This document shows, in pieces, positions 7,535 through 14,737 of a stretch of 14,905 bases of DNA. The stretch covers positions 1-14,905 of the forward strand of contig CABUWD010000045.1 of NCBI GenBank assembly GCA_902495155.1. Direction: 5' to 3'. Position numbers and translations under genes: made by a program. The notes beneath the pieces are model-generated. The model was given only the letters and a program-made list of their open reading frames with translations, ran no database searches and was not told the DNA's origin. Each line of letters begins with the position of its first letter. Within the stretch, counting starts at the first letter, position 1. Source of the DNA: an uncultured Collinsella sp. (lineage in GTDB: Bacteria > Actinomycetota > Coriobacteriia > Coriobacteriales > Coriobacteriaceae).

Positions 7535-8207
7535 GGACGCCGATGCGCCCGATGCACGCACCCGTATCATCGAGGCGTTTTGGGAGCTCATCGAGAACAA
7601 CAGCATCTTCGAGCTGTCGGTTGGCGAGGTGACCCGCGCCGCCCAGTGCAATCGCGGAACGTTTTACTACTATTTTCACGATTTCGATGAACTCGTCGCC
7701 ATCGCCATAGCCCAGCTGCTGCAGGATAACGAGCTCATCACCGATGCCCTCTGGCATTTTTCGAGCGAGGGCGACCTTTCGGCGTTCGACCGGCGCGACG
7801 TCCGCTGCCTGCTGCGGCGCATCGTCATCACCATGAGGGCGGGTGCCGCCGAGCAGGTCGTGCAGGGCATCCATACGATCATCATCGACCGCGTGAGAGA
7901 GATCGTCCACCCCGACGGAGAAGAGCTCAAGGCAGATTCGAGCTTTGCGGTGGGCTTTCTGGTCTCGGGCATCATGGGCTTTGTGATGGCGGTCGGCTTT
8001 GCCCGGGAGGGCGGCGAGGAGATAGACCTCGAGCAGCCGGGGGACAGCGCGTGCGCGTACCTGAGGGCGGTCGCCATGCAGACGGTGGAAACGGTCGCGC
8101 AAGTCGAGGGCGTCGATACATCCGAGCTGCTCGAACGCGTCTCCAAGGAGGCCGATGCCTATCGCGCATCGCGTGCGACGAGTCCCGACGTGGTGAAAGA
8201 CGCCTAG
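7518..8207 (+). CDS. TetR-family transcriptional regulator
   Basis: The 229-residue protein has an N-terminal TetR helix-turn-helix at about residues 14-60, with the typical recognition-helix signature RGTFYYYFHDFDEL at 46-59. A helical ligand-binding and dimerisation domain follows. The start is ATG 7518, giving the family-typical MARPRK opening and a 17-base overlap with the end of the activase gene; a GTG at 7509 is an in-frame alternative. The overlap implies translational coupling. As the last gene of the operon it probably represses its own promoter through the palindrome at 3025-3045. The ligand could be an acyl-CoA or a related metabolite of the activase pathway, but that is inference. 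The 3' end of the gene is partly repeated downstream. Confidence 0.9.
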   Translation: MARPRKDADAPDARTRIIEAFWELIENNSIFELSVGEVTRAAQCNRGTFYYYFHDFDELVAIAIAQLLQDNELITDALWHFSSEGDLSAFDRRDVRCLLRRIVITMRAGAAEQVVQGIHTIIIDRVREIVHPDGEELKADSSFAVGFLVSGIMGFVMAVGFAREGGEEIDLEQPGDSACAYLRAVAMQTVETVAQVEGVDTSELLERVSKEADAYRASRATSPDVVKDA

Positions 8208-8253
8208 GGTTTCTCTTGCGGGGCGCCTGTCGCGCATCGCGCGGTGAGTCCCG
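8157..8253. repeat. Direct repeat of the tetR 3' end in the downstream spacer
   Basis: Positions 8157-8187, inside the last codons of the regulator, and 8225-8253, after its stop, share GCCT, one variable base and TCGCGCATCGCG, then a variable 4-6 bases, then GAGTCCCG. The copies start 68 bases apart. The downstream copy also forms a 9-base hairpin (CGCATCGCG 8233-8241 with CGCGATGCG 8252-8260) without a T-run. It may be a decayed short duplication. Confidence 0.5.
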
Positions 8254-8340
8254 CGATGCGGTCATAACCTGCATTCATGTGAGCCGGGTTTATAGATATT
8301 CCTCCAGCTGTTAACATAGACAACCTGTGGGTAAAGAGAC

Positions 8341-8368
8341 AAAAGCGCCGCCGACGGGCGGGCGTTTT
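8341..8368 (+). terminator. Terminator-like hairpin immediately before clpC
   Basis: AAAA, CGCC and GCC (8341-8352, with G8345 bulged) pair with GGC, GGCG and TTTT (8357-8368, with G8360 bulged) around a GACG loop, giving eleven pairs. The T-run is part of the stem and is followed by GATTT. It may terminate the activase-tetR operon. It sits only 31 bases before the clpC start codon, so it could also be an attenuator or lie in the clpC leader. No strong promoter was seen between it and the ribosome site. Confidence 0.5.
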
Positions 8369-8399
8369 GATTTCGATGAACTCATGTAAGGAAACGAGC

Positions 8400-11042
8400 A
8401 TGTTAGATAGATTTACCGATCGAGCGCGCAAGGTCATGTCGATGGCCAAACAGGAGGCGCTCGATCTGCACTCAAATAAGGTGGGCACCGAGCACCTGCT
8501 GCTCGCACTCGCCAAGGAGGACGAGGGCATCGCTGCCGAGGCGCTGCGCTCGCTTGATATCTCCTACGACGACATCATGGACACCCTCAAGGAGGTCCAG
8601 ACCACGGTTCCCGAGCCCAGCGAGGAGACCGAGGCGGCCAAGCTCGCCTTTACGCCGCTCGTCATTAGCGTGATGGAGCGTTCATTCCGCGTGGCGCGTG
8701 AGAACAACCAGACCTACGTGTCGACCGAGCACCTGCTCATCGGTATCGTCGAAGAGGGCAACGGCATGGCCATGGACATCCTCATGCGCCTGGGTGTGTC
8801 GTCCGCCTCCATCAAAAAGGCTATCGAGAAACTCACCGCCAAGGACCAGGACAAGAAGCGTCCGCTCGCCGGCGCCGGTGCTGGTCGTCCCGGTGCGGGC
8901 CTGCCGTTCTTTAGCGGCTCGGATGCCTCTCAGCAAAAGGGGAGCGGCACCGACACGCTCAAGCAGTTCGCCACCAACCTCACTCAAAAGGCGCGCGACG
9001 GCGAGCTCGATCCCGTGATTGGCCGCGAAAAGGAAGTCCAGCGCATGATGGAGATCCTTTCGCGCCGCACCAAGAACAACCCGCTCATTCTGGGCGACCC
9101 CGGCGTGGGCAAGACGGCCATCGTCGAGGGCCTGGCGCAGCAGATCGCTGCCGGCAACGTGCCCGAGAATCTCATGAACCAGAACATCTGGACGCTCGAC
9201 CTGCCGGGCCTCGTTGCGGGCGCCAAGTATCGCGGTGAGTTTGAGGAGCGCCTCAAGAACGTGATCCAGGAGGCCACCGAGGCTGACGACGTCATCCTGT
9301 TTATTGACGAGATGCACACCATCATCGGTGCCGGTTCTGCCGAGGGCTCCATCGACGCGAGCTCCATGCTCAAGCCCGTGCTTGCACGCGGTGCCTTCCA
9401 GATTATTGGCGCCACCACGGCCGAGGAATTCCGCAAGTACCTCACCAAAGACCCAGCCTTCGAGCGTCGCTTCCAGACTATCGATGTCGAGGAGCCGAGC
9501 GTCGAGGACACCGTCAAGATCCTGACCGCGCTTAAGCCGCGCTACGAGGAGCACCACCATGTGCGCTATACGCAGGGTGCTATCGAGGCCGCCGCGAAGC
9601 TTTCCAACCGCTACATCCAGGATCGCTTCCTGCCCGATAAGGCCATCGACCTCATCGACGAGGCCGGTGCCCGCGCTCGCATCGCCGCGAATCGTGCGCC
9701 CGAGCCGGTGCGCGAGGCCGAGCATCGCATAGAGGAGCTCAAGGCCGCCGCGCAGGAGGCCACCGAGAGCGACGACATGAACAAGGCCGCCGAGATCACC
9801 GAGCAGCAGAAGGCCGCCGAGATTGAGCTCGCCGAGGCCAAGGCCGCCTGGACCGCCGAGCTCGACGCCAGCCCGCTCACCATCGACGTGAGTCAGATTG
9901 CCGACATCGTGTCCGTGACCTCTGGCGTGCCGGTTTCCTCGCTCACCGAGAGCGAGAGCCGTCGCCTGCTGCAGACCGAAAGCGTGCTCAAGACCCGCAT
10001 TATCGGCCAGGACGAGGCCGTCGAGGCCGTCGCCAAGGCCGTGCGCCGCAGCCGCTCGCCGCTCAAGGACCCGCGTCGTCCCGGTGGTAGCTTTATCTTC
10101 CTTGGTCCCACCGGCACAGGCAAGACCGAGCTCGCCAAGACGCTCGCCGAGTACCTCTTTGGCAGTAAGGACGCGCTCATCAGCTTCGACATGTCGGAGT
10201 TCGGCAGCGAGTTCGAGGTCTCCAAGCTTATCGGTAGCCCTCCGGGTTACGTGGGCCACGACGAGGGCGGTCAGCTTACCAAGGCCGTTCGTCGTCACCC
10301 GTACTCGGTCGTGCTGTTCGACGAGATCGAGAAGGCGCACCCCGACATCTTCAACATTTTGTTGCAGGTGCTGGAGGAGGGTCGCCTGACTGATAGCCAG
10401 GGCAAGACGGTCGACTTCCGCAATACCGTGATCATCATGACGTCCAACGTGGGCGCCCGCGAGATCGCGCAGGATGCGAGCGTTGGCTTTGGCACCACCG
10501 GCGAGCAGGGCCTCACCTCGAGTGAGATCAAGGGCCGTGCGATGGGCGAGCTCAAGCGCCTGTTCCGCCCCGAGCTGCTCAACCGTATCGACGACATTGT
10601 GGTGTTCCAGAAGCTCTCGGGCGAGAACCTGACCAAGATCGCGCACCTGCTGGTGGACGACCTGCGTCAGCGCCTGATTGCCAACGGCATGAACATCAAG
10701 CTCACCGATGCGGCCTATGACAAGATCGTGGCCGAGGGCACCGACCTCACCAACGGCGCGCGTCCGCTGCGCCGTGCTATCCAAAAGCTCATCGAGGATC
10801 CGCTGTCCGAGGAACTGCTGGCTGGCGAGTGGGGCGAGGGCGATACCGTCCTGTGCGACGTGGCCGATGGCAAGTTTGTCTTTAGCCACGGCACGGGCGA
10901 GATCCCGGCACCGCGTCCGGTGGGCACGCTCGGTGGCGATACCGCCCCGGCGGCACCGCACACCGGCAACGCCGCGCCCGTGAGCGGCGGCGTGACCTCG
11001 GGCCCCGGCGGCATGATGCAAGCCGGTTCCGGCGCGCTGTAG
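8400..11042 (+). CDS. clpC: ATP-dependent Clp protease ATP-binding subunit ClpC
   Basis: This 880-residue class I Clp/Hsp100 unfoldase feeds substrates to the ClpP protease in the cytosol. The Clp_N double repeat lies at about 1-145, followed by a glycine-rich linker. The first ATPase domain has Walker A GDPGVGKT (232-239) and Walker B VILFIDE. The second has GPTGTGKT (569-576) and VVLFDEIE. The short middle coiled coil (about 436-485) marks it as ClpC, not ClpB. The VGF loop at 695-697 is the expected ClpP-docking tripeptide, so it should act with ClpP. The sensor-2 motif GARPLRRAI follows at 786-794. The tail (about 835-880) is rich in G, A and P and looks unstructured. ATG 8400 is preceded by AAGGAAA and begins the conserved MLDRFTDRARKVM; the upstream TTG is not needed. 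No ctsR or mcsAB neighbours are present. Confidence 0.95.
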   Translation: MLDRFTDRARKVMSMAKQEALDLHSNKVGTEHLLLALAKEDEGIAAEALRSLDISYDDIMDTLKEVQTTVPEPSEETEAAKLAFTPLVISVMERSFRVARENNQTYVSTEHLLIGIVEEGNGMAMDILMRLGVSSASIKKAIEKLTAKDQDKKRPLAGAGAGRPGAGLPFFSGSDASQQKGSGTDTLKQFATNLTQKARDGELDPVIGREKEVQRMMEILSRRTKNNPLILGDPGVGKTAIVEGLAQQIAAGNVPENLMNQNIWTLDLPGLVAGAKYRGEFEERLKNVIQEATEADDVILFIDEMHTIIGAGSAEGSIDASSMLKPVLARGAFQIIGATTAEEFRKYLTKDPAFERRFQTIDVEEPSVEDTVKILTALKPRYEEHHHVRYTQGAIEAAAKLSNRYIQDRFLPDKAIDLIDEAGARARIAANRAPEPVREAEHRIEELKAAAQEATESDDMNKAAEITEQQKAAEIELAEAKAAWTAELDASPLTIDVSQIADIVSVTSGVPVSSLTESESRRLLQTESVLKTRIIGQDEAVEAVAKAVRRSRSPLKDPRRPGGSFIFLGPTGTGKTELAKTLAEYLFGSKDALISFDMSEFGSEFEVSKLIGSPPGYVGHDEGGQLTKAVRRHPYSVVLFDEIEKAHPDIFNILLQVLEEGRLTDSQGKTVDFRNTVIIMTSNVGAREIAQDASVGFGTTGEQGLTSSEIKGRAMGELKRLFRPELLNRIDDIVVFQKLSGENLTKIAHLLVDDLRQRLIANGMNIKLTDAAYDKIVAEGTDLTNGARPLRRAIQKLIEDPLSEELLAGEWGEGDTVLCDVADGKFVFSHGTGEIPAPRPVGTLGGDTAPAAPHTGNAAPVSGGVTSGPGGMMQAGSGAL

Positions 11043-11067
11043 GGCGTGGCGACAATTTGATACGCGC

Positions 11068-11101
11068 AATCGAGGCGCTCCGGAAAGGGCGCCTCGATTT
11101 G
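11068..11101 (+). terminator. Intrinsic terminator of clpC
   Basis: AATCGAGGCGC at 11068-11078 pairs perfectly with GCGCCTCGATT at 11089-11099 around a ten-base loop and is followed by TTG. It begins 26 bases after the clpC stop. The T-run is short, but the AAT...ATTT ends and the strong stem support termination. Confidence 0.75.
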
Positions 11102-11119
11102 TAGAGCTGCGGAAGTTGT

Positions 11120-11139
11120 GACCGTTACGCTATACGGTC
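11120..11139. promoter_or_regulatory. Small inverted repeat in the pepD upstream region
   Basis: GACCGT at 11120-11125 and ACGGTC at 11134-11139 are reverse complements with an eight-base centre that includes a TATACG box. It lies in the 155-base spacer between the clpC terminator and pepD, so it could be part of a promoter or operator. Another -10-like box, TATACA at 11207-11212, lacks a good -35. The pepD promoter is therefore not located with confidence. Confidence 0.25.
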
Positions 11140-11256
11140 CACCGTTAGCCGATGATGCGAGGGCGCTCGGCGTTTTCGACTGGTTTATGCACGCAAAGTC
11201 TGGGAATATACAAGTCGCACGTCTTACTGTCTAACCAGTTGCGCCAAGGAGGCACC

Positions 11257-12714
11257 ATGGACTACAAGATTACCGGCTACGAGCCCGCCCAGCTGTTCCA
11301 TTTCTTTGAGGAGGTCAGCGCGATCCCCCGTGGGTCTGGCAACGAGAAAGGCATCAGCGATTTCCTGGTCGCGTTTGCCAAGGAGCGCGGTCTCGATGTG
11401 TATCAGGACGAGGTCTACAACGTCATCATTCGCAAGCCCGCATCTGCCGGCGCCGAGAATGCCCCGACCGTAATGCTGCAGGGCCACATCGATATGGTGT
11501 GCGACAAGTTGGGCTCCGTTGAGCACGACTTTACGACTGATGGTATCGACCTGGTCGTCAGGGACGGCGTCCTCACCGCTAACGGCACCACTCTGGGCGC
11601 CGACAACGGTATTGCCGTCGCTCTGATGCTCACTGTTCTCGATGACGATTCGATCGTTCACCCCGCCCTCGAGTGCGTATTCACCACCGACGAGGAGACT
11701 GGCCTGGTCGGCGCCGAGACGCTCGACAAGTCCCAGATTAGCGCCCGCACCATGATTAACCTTGACTCCGAGGAAGAGGGCGTTGCTACCGTCAGCTGCG
11801 CCGGCGGTGTCGTCGTTACCTACACCTGCCCGATCGCGCGCGAGCACAAGACCGGTAGCACCCTCACGCTCGACATCTCCGGCCTGCTGGGCGGCCACTC
11901 CGGCAGCGATATCAACCTGGAGCGCGGCAACGGCAACCTCATCATGGCCCGCATCATCGACCGCCTGATGGTCGCTGGCGAGCCCGCCATCGTTAGCTTT
12001 AACGGCGGCACCAAGGACAACGCCATCAACCGTGAGTGCAAGGCTGTTCTGGTCTACGCCGACCACGCTGCCGCCGAGGCCGCGGCCCAGATCGCAAAGG
12101 GCATCATCGCCGACGTTACTGCCGAGCTCGAGGTCTTCGACCCCGGCTTTACCTGCACCGTCGAGATTGCCGACGACGCCGAGGTCGAGGCCATGGACCA
12201 GAAGTCCGCGCTTGCCCTCATCCGCGCCCTGCGTCTTGCTCCTAACGGCGTGATTCGCCGCAACGTCGCCACCGACGGCTCCGTCGAGGTTTCCTCCAAC
12301 ATCGGTGTGGTTGCCACTTCTGACGACGAGGTCAAGATCATGCTGTCCCCGCGCTCCTCGATCACCTCGCTGCAGAACGAGTTCAAGGACCGTCTGCAGA
12401 CGCTGGCCGATGTCCTGGGCTTCGACGCCAAGTTTGAGTTTGAGTATCCCGGCTGGAGCTATGCCGAGCATTCGCCGGTCCGCGAAGTCTTTGTCGAGAG
12501 CTATCGAGAGCTCTTTGGCTCCGAGCTGCGAATCGAGTCCATTCACGCCGGCCTTGAGTGCGGCCTGTTTGCCGAGGCCCTGCACGGCCTGGACGCCATC
12601 GCCGTGGGTCCGACGCTCTCCGATGTCCACACCCCGGACGAGAGCATGGAGCTCGCTTCTGCCGAGCGCTTCTACGAGCTGCTCATCGACGTCCTCAAGC
12701 GCCTTGCCGCGTAA
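11257..12714 (+). CDS. pepD: Aminoacyl-histidine dipeptidase (M20C cytosolic dipeptidase)
   Basis: The 485-residue product matches the usual PepD length. It is a zinc-dependent cytosolic peptidase that splits dipeptides such as Xaa-His and releases amino acids for reuse. The M20 metal-site pattern is complete: HID at 77-79, GADNG with D116, TDEETG with E146 and E147, NLDSEEEG with D170, and the C-terminal SDVHTPDE with H458. The lid and dimer-domain motif GLLGGHSGSDI is at 209-219, and HAGLECGLF at 430-438. An open frame runs upstream to 11152, but ATG 11257 follows an excellent AAGGAGG (11246-11252) and starts the conserved protein. It is monocistronic between two terminators. Exact substrate preference cannot be read from the sequence. 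Confidence 0.93.
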   Translation: MDYKITGYEPAQLFHFFEEVSAIPRGSGNEKGISDFLVAFAKERGLDVYQDEVYNVIIRKPASAGAENAPTVMLQGHIDMVCDKLGSVEHDFTTDGIDLVVRDGVLTANGTTLGADNGIAVALMLTVLDDDSIVHPALECVFTTDEETGLVGAETLDKSQISARTMINLDSEEEGVATVSCAGGVVVTYTCPIAREHKTGSTLTLDISGLLGGHSGSDINLERGNGNLIMARIIDRLMVAGEPAIVSFNGGTKDNAINRECKAVLVYADHAAAEAAAQIAKGIIADVTAELEVFDPGFTCTVEIADDAEVEAMDQKSALALIRALRLAPNGVIRRNVATDGSVEVSSNIGVVATSDDEVKIMLSPRSSITSLQNEFKDRLQTLADVLGFDAKFEFEYPGWSYAEHSPVREVFVESYRELFGSELRIESIHAGLECGLFAEALHGLDAIAVGPTLSDVHTPDESMELASAERFYELLIDVLKRLAA

Positions 12715-12720
12715 AGGTTG

Positions 12721-12751
12721 CGCTAGCAGCAGTCCGAGTCACGTGCTAGCG
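12721..12751. repeat. Inverted repeat in the pepD 3' untranslated region
   Basis: CGCTAGCA at 12721-12728 and TGCTAGCG at 12744-12751 are exact reverse complements with a 15-base loop, seven bases after the pepD stop. No T-run follows. It precedes the terminator at 12771 and could be an RNA-stability hairpin. Confidence 0.5.
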
Positions 12752-12770
12752 GATTGCAAATGACATTACG

Positions 12771-12815
12771 AGAGGGGGCATTCGAGCGTTTGCGACGGGT
12801 GCCCCCCCTCTTTTG
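12771..12815 (+). terminator. Intrinsic terminator of pepD, between convergent genes
   Basis: AGAGGGGGCA at 12771-12780 pairs with TGCCCCCCCTCT (12800-12811, two extra C bulged), followed by TTTTG. It ends pepD transcription before the convergent hipA gene. On the opposite strand no T-run follows the stem, so it is unlikely to terminate hipBA, for which no clear terminator is seen. Confidence 0.75.
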
Positions 12816-12841
12816 TTTGATAATTGCGAAATTACGGTCAC

Positions 12842-14146
12842 CTAGTCCATTTCTGCCCTGATGAGGTCGAGGGTGCGCTGGCAGTTTTCGCGGACGGGGC
12901 CGAGCATATGCTCGCGCAGGTCCGCCATGCCGGGCAGGTCGGCGTATTCGTCCATGACCTCTTCCATGCAAATGGGTACCTCGTAGGCGAGGTCCATCAT
13001 GGTCGCAAAGCAAAACTTCTCGGATAGCCCGGCATCGGTAAGCGCCGCCTCCAGCGCGGGATCGCCCATACCGTGGTATCGGCGGATAGCGCCTGGACCG
13101 ATTCGCCCCACACGATTTTCGCCGCCAACGCTCATGGCGAGGCGCGCCCGGCGGCGCATGCGCTCATACGCCAAACCCGACGCGACATCGTACATTCGAG
13201 CCATCATGGCTGTGCCGTCGTTTCCAAGGAGCAGGGAATAGTTTTTCGCGTGCGCATCCGGTGCGCCGATAATGGCGTTGAAGAACAGTATCTGCGTAAA
13301 CAGATACAGGTTAAGTTGATGGTGGCTCGTATTTACGAGGAGCTCTTGAATGTCGCGTGTGGTCGGGCCGCCGTCTGCCGTGTACTTTTGGGCGGGCATC
13401 ACCCCAAGTGCCTGACAGAGGTCTTCTTGATGTAGACGCCTGATTGTCCCGTCTTTGACTTTCATGCGGTCATAGCGCTCAACAATGAGGGCGGGTTCGT
13501 CCTCAAACATACGATATTCGACGTTTGCCGTTGCGATACCGGCGCGCTGGGCGCTTTTCATGCAGACAAACTCATTGAGAGCCTCGAGTTTAAATCCGAT
13601 AACGCCATTTTTGAAAATATGCGTCGTGGGCGAGGAGCCCATGCATTCGCACCAGCGGCCGTTTATGAACGCGAGCGCGAACTTGCCCTGGTTGCCTCCA
13701 AGTGACCAACTTTCATCTAGACCCATCCACGATGCATCGCGGTCATCTCTGATCGACTTGAGACGAAGAGCAATTTCGTGGTTGTCTATAGGGCGGTATT
13801 CGCCAGCGCGATGCAGGACGGCGTCGGTATCTTCTTCGGCACAAAACTGCACGCCGCCCGGACAGTCGAGTCCGATATGGCTGAGCAACGCAACGGGATT
13901 GTTGGGCCTAACGTCGAATTCGGCGGCAATCGCTTTTCGTTGGTCCTCGCTGTCGGGTAGAAGGCCAAACAGGTACGGATTCATGACCTGTTGTCCGTAT
14001 GTGCGATTCGATACGGGTATGTTGGTCGATAGGGCTGGCCCGTCATAGTCATGATCGTAGGTAAAGCTGATAAGACCGTTCTCATCTTGCGTGAGCGTTC
14101 CAGCAGGCACGCCGCAAATAATGGTCCGAAGTGATGTTCTGGCCAT
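12842..14146 (-). CDS. hipA: HipA-type serine/threonine kinase toxin
   Basis: This 434-residue protein is a HipA kinase, the toxin of a type II toxin-antitoxin system. In E. coli HipA phosphorylates glutamyl-tRNA synthetase and induces dormancy; the target here is not known. The N-terminal couple_hipA domain covers about 1-105 and the kinase core about 140-400. SLGGNQGKFAL at 148-158 aligns with the phosphate-binding loop, and S148 corresponds to the E. coli autophosphorylated Ser150. LHQEDLCQALG (238-248) is a family signature. DAHAKN at 297-302 carries the catalytic Asp and the metal-binding Asn, and YDVAS at 319-323 carries the second metal Asp. The kinase therefore looks active. It starts four bases after hipB, with AAGGGA inside the hipB end as its ribosome site. 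Confidence 0.92.
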   Translation of the reverse strand: MARTSLRTIICGVPAGTLTQDENGLISFTYDHDYDGPALSTNIPVSNRTYGQQVMNPYLFGLLPDSEDQRKAIAAEFDVRPNNPVALLSHIGLDCPGGVQFCAEEDTDAVLHRAGEYRPIDNHEIALRLKSIRDDRDASWMGLDESWSLGGNQGKFALAFINGRWCECMGSSPTTHIFKNGVIGFKLEALNEFVCMKSAQRAGIATANVEYRMFEDEPALIVERYDRMKVKDGTIRRLHQEDLCQALGVMPAQKYTADGGPTTRDIQELLVNTSHHQLNLYLFTQILFFNAIIGAPDAHAKNYSLLLGNDGTAMMARMYDVASGLAYERMRRRARLAMSVGGENRVGRIGPGAIRRYHGMGDPALEAALTDAGLSEKFCFATMMDLAYEVPICMEEVMDEYADLPGMADLREHMLGPVRENCQRTLDLIRAEMD

Positions 14147-14149
14147 TGG

Positions 14150-14617
14150 CTATTTCCCTTCGGGCATGGCTTGGCTAGATGCGTTTGTGGCAATCGAGAC
14201 TCCGAGATTGGACATGGCGAAATCGGCGAAGACCTCGTCGTAGAGTGCGGATGTAAAGGGGGCATCTGCAAGAGCCGGAATGGTTGTGCTGCGACGGTTG
14301 CGATGATGAAGACGTTGGGCGTGATGGCGTCTGGAGGTGCTGCAAGGTTGATCAGCATGCGGGGCGTCGACTGGTTGCTCATTTTTCGTTTCGCCTATAT
14401 CCCCTTGAGCGGCGAGCGCCAGTCCAAGAGCACCGAAAACTGCCAGCAGCTTGTCGAGCCGAATGCCCGTGGCATCTCCCAGCTCGAGCGATGCGAGCAG
14501 GCGCTCCGAAACACCGGCTTTTTTAGCGAGGGCCGCACGGGTGATTCCCTGCGCCTCGCGTGCCTGGCGCACGTAGATGCCAGCTTGGCGCGGTGTGGTG
14601 ATGGGAAGGGTATCCAC
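14150..14617 (-). CDS. hipB: HipB-like XRE antitoxin and autorepressor
   Basis: The 155-residue product has an N-terminal XRE helix-turn-helix at about residues 14-67 (ITRAALAKKAGVSERLLASLE). In HipBA systems this protein binds the toxin and represses the operon. It starts with GTG at 14617, with TAGGAGAT just upstream, and ends four bases before hipA. It is longer than E. coli HipB (88 residues). Residues 84-112 are oddly rich in R, H and S, while the +1 frame over the same bases is hydrophobic and has better codon use, so two compensating frameshifts are possible. The final part (ALADAPFTSALYDEVFADF) again looks natural. The DNA-binding part is intact. The antitoxin role rests on position and on the partner gene. 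Confidence 0.85.
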   Translation of the reverse strand: MDTLPITTPRQAGIYVRQAREAQGITRAALAKKAGVSERLLASLELGDATGIRLDKLLAVFGALGLALAAQGDIGETKNEQPVDAPHADQPCSTSRRHHAQRLHHRNRRSTTIPALADAPFTSALYDEVFADFAMSNLGVSIATNASSQAMPEGK

Positions 14618-14631
14618 GGCGATCTCCTAAC

Positions 14632-14701
14632 GTGCAGACTTTTGCATCCTAGTATGACATGCAAAAGTCTGCATGAAAAGGCCTCATGCAAAACTCTGCA
14701 T
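14632..14701 (-). promoter_or_regulatory. hipBA operators: three ATGCA-N6-TGCAT sites
   Basis: Three near-identical palindromes lie upstream of hipB. Reading the plus strand, O1 is TGCAGACTTTTGCAT (14633-14647), O2 is ATGCAAAAGTCTGCAT (14659-14674) and O3 is ATGCAAAACTCTGCAT (14686-14701). O1 and O2 are exact inverted copies over 15 bases. Spacing is close to regular (about 26-27 bases between centres). Multiple evenly spaced operators are typical of HipB-type autorepression. O2 fills the promoter spacer and O1 lies just past the -10. Confidence 0.75.
14651..14679 (-). promoter_or_regulatory. Candidate hipBA promoter
   Basis: On the minus strand TTTTCA (14679-14674) and CATACT (14656-14651) each match 4 of 6 bases of the -35 and -10 consensus and are separated by exactly 17 bases. 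The spacer contains operator O2. The -35 box overlaps the T-run of the mntP terminator. The start codon at 14617 lies about 34 bases past the -10, which suits a short leader with the TAGGAGAT ribosome site. Confidence 0.5.
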
Positions 14702-14709
14702 GAGGCCTT
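14674..14709 (-). terminator. Intrinsic terminator of mntP, containing operator O3
   Basis: The 13-base arms AAGGCCTCATGCA (14678-14690) and TGCATGAGGCCTT (14697-14709) are perfect reverse complements around a six-base loop. Read on the minus strand, the stem is followed by TTTTC, so it terminates leftward transcription coming from mntP, whose stop is 29 bases away. The apex of this hairpin is the third hipBA operator-like site. Confidence 0.85.
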
Positions 14710-14737
14710 GCCCGGACGTTTAGTTATGAAGGGTGTT

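Noticed and set aside
5072..7651. 859-codon open frame on the minus strand opposite the activase gene
   Set aside because: It is in exact codon-to-codon antisense register, so it is open only because the sense gene avoids TTA, CTA and TCA. Its product is compositionally odd, rich in R, H, V and L, and has no recognisable domain.
8367..8399. TTG start giving an 11-residue extension of ClpC
   Set aside because: It overlaps the hairpin at 8341-8368, and the conserved MLDRFTDRARKVM begins at ATG 8400 with AAGGAAA upstream.
8682..11069. 795-codon minus-strand frame opposite clpC
   Set aside because: Same antisense register effect as over the activase. The sense strand encodes an unmistakable ClpC.
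11152..11256. 35-codon N-terminal extension of PepD
   Set aside because: The consensus AAGGAGG before ATG 11257 and the standard 485-residue length favour the shorter form.
11224..12630. 468-codon minus-strand frame opposite pepD
   Set aside because: Same register artefact. The sense strand has a complete PepD metal site and a strong ribosome site.
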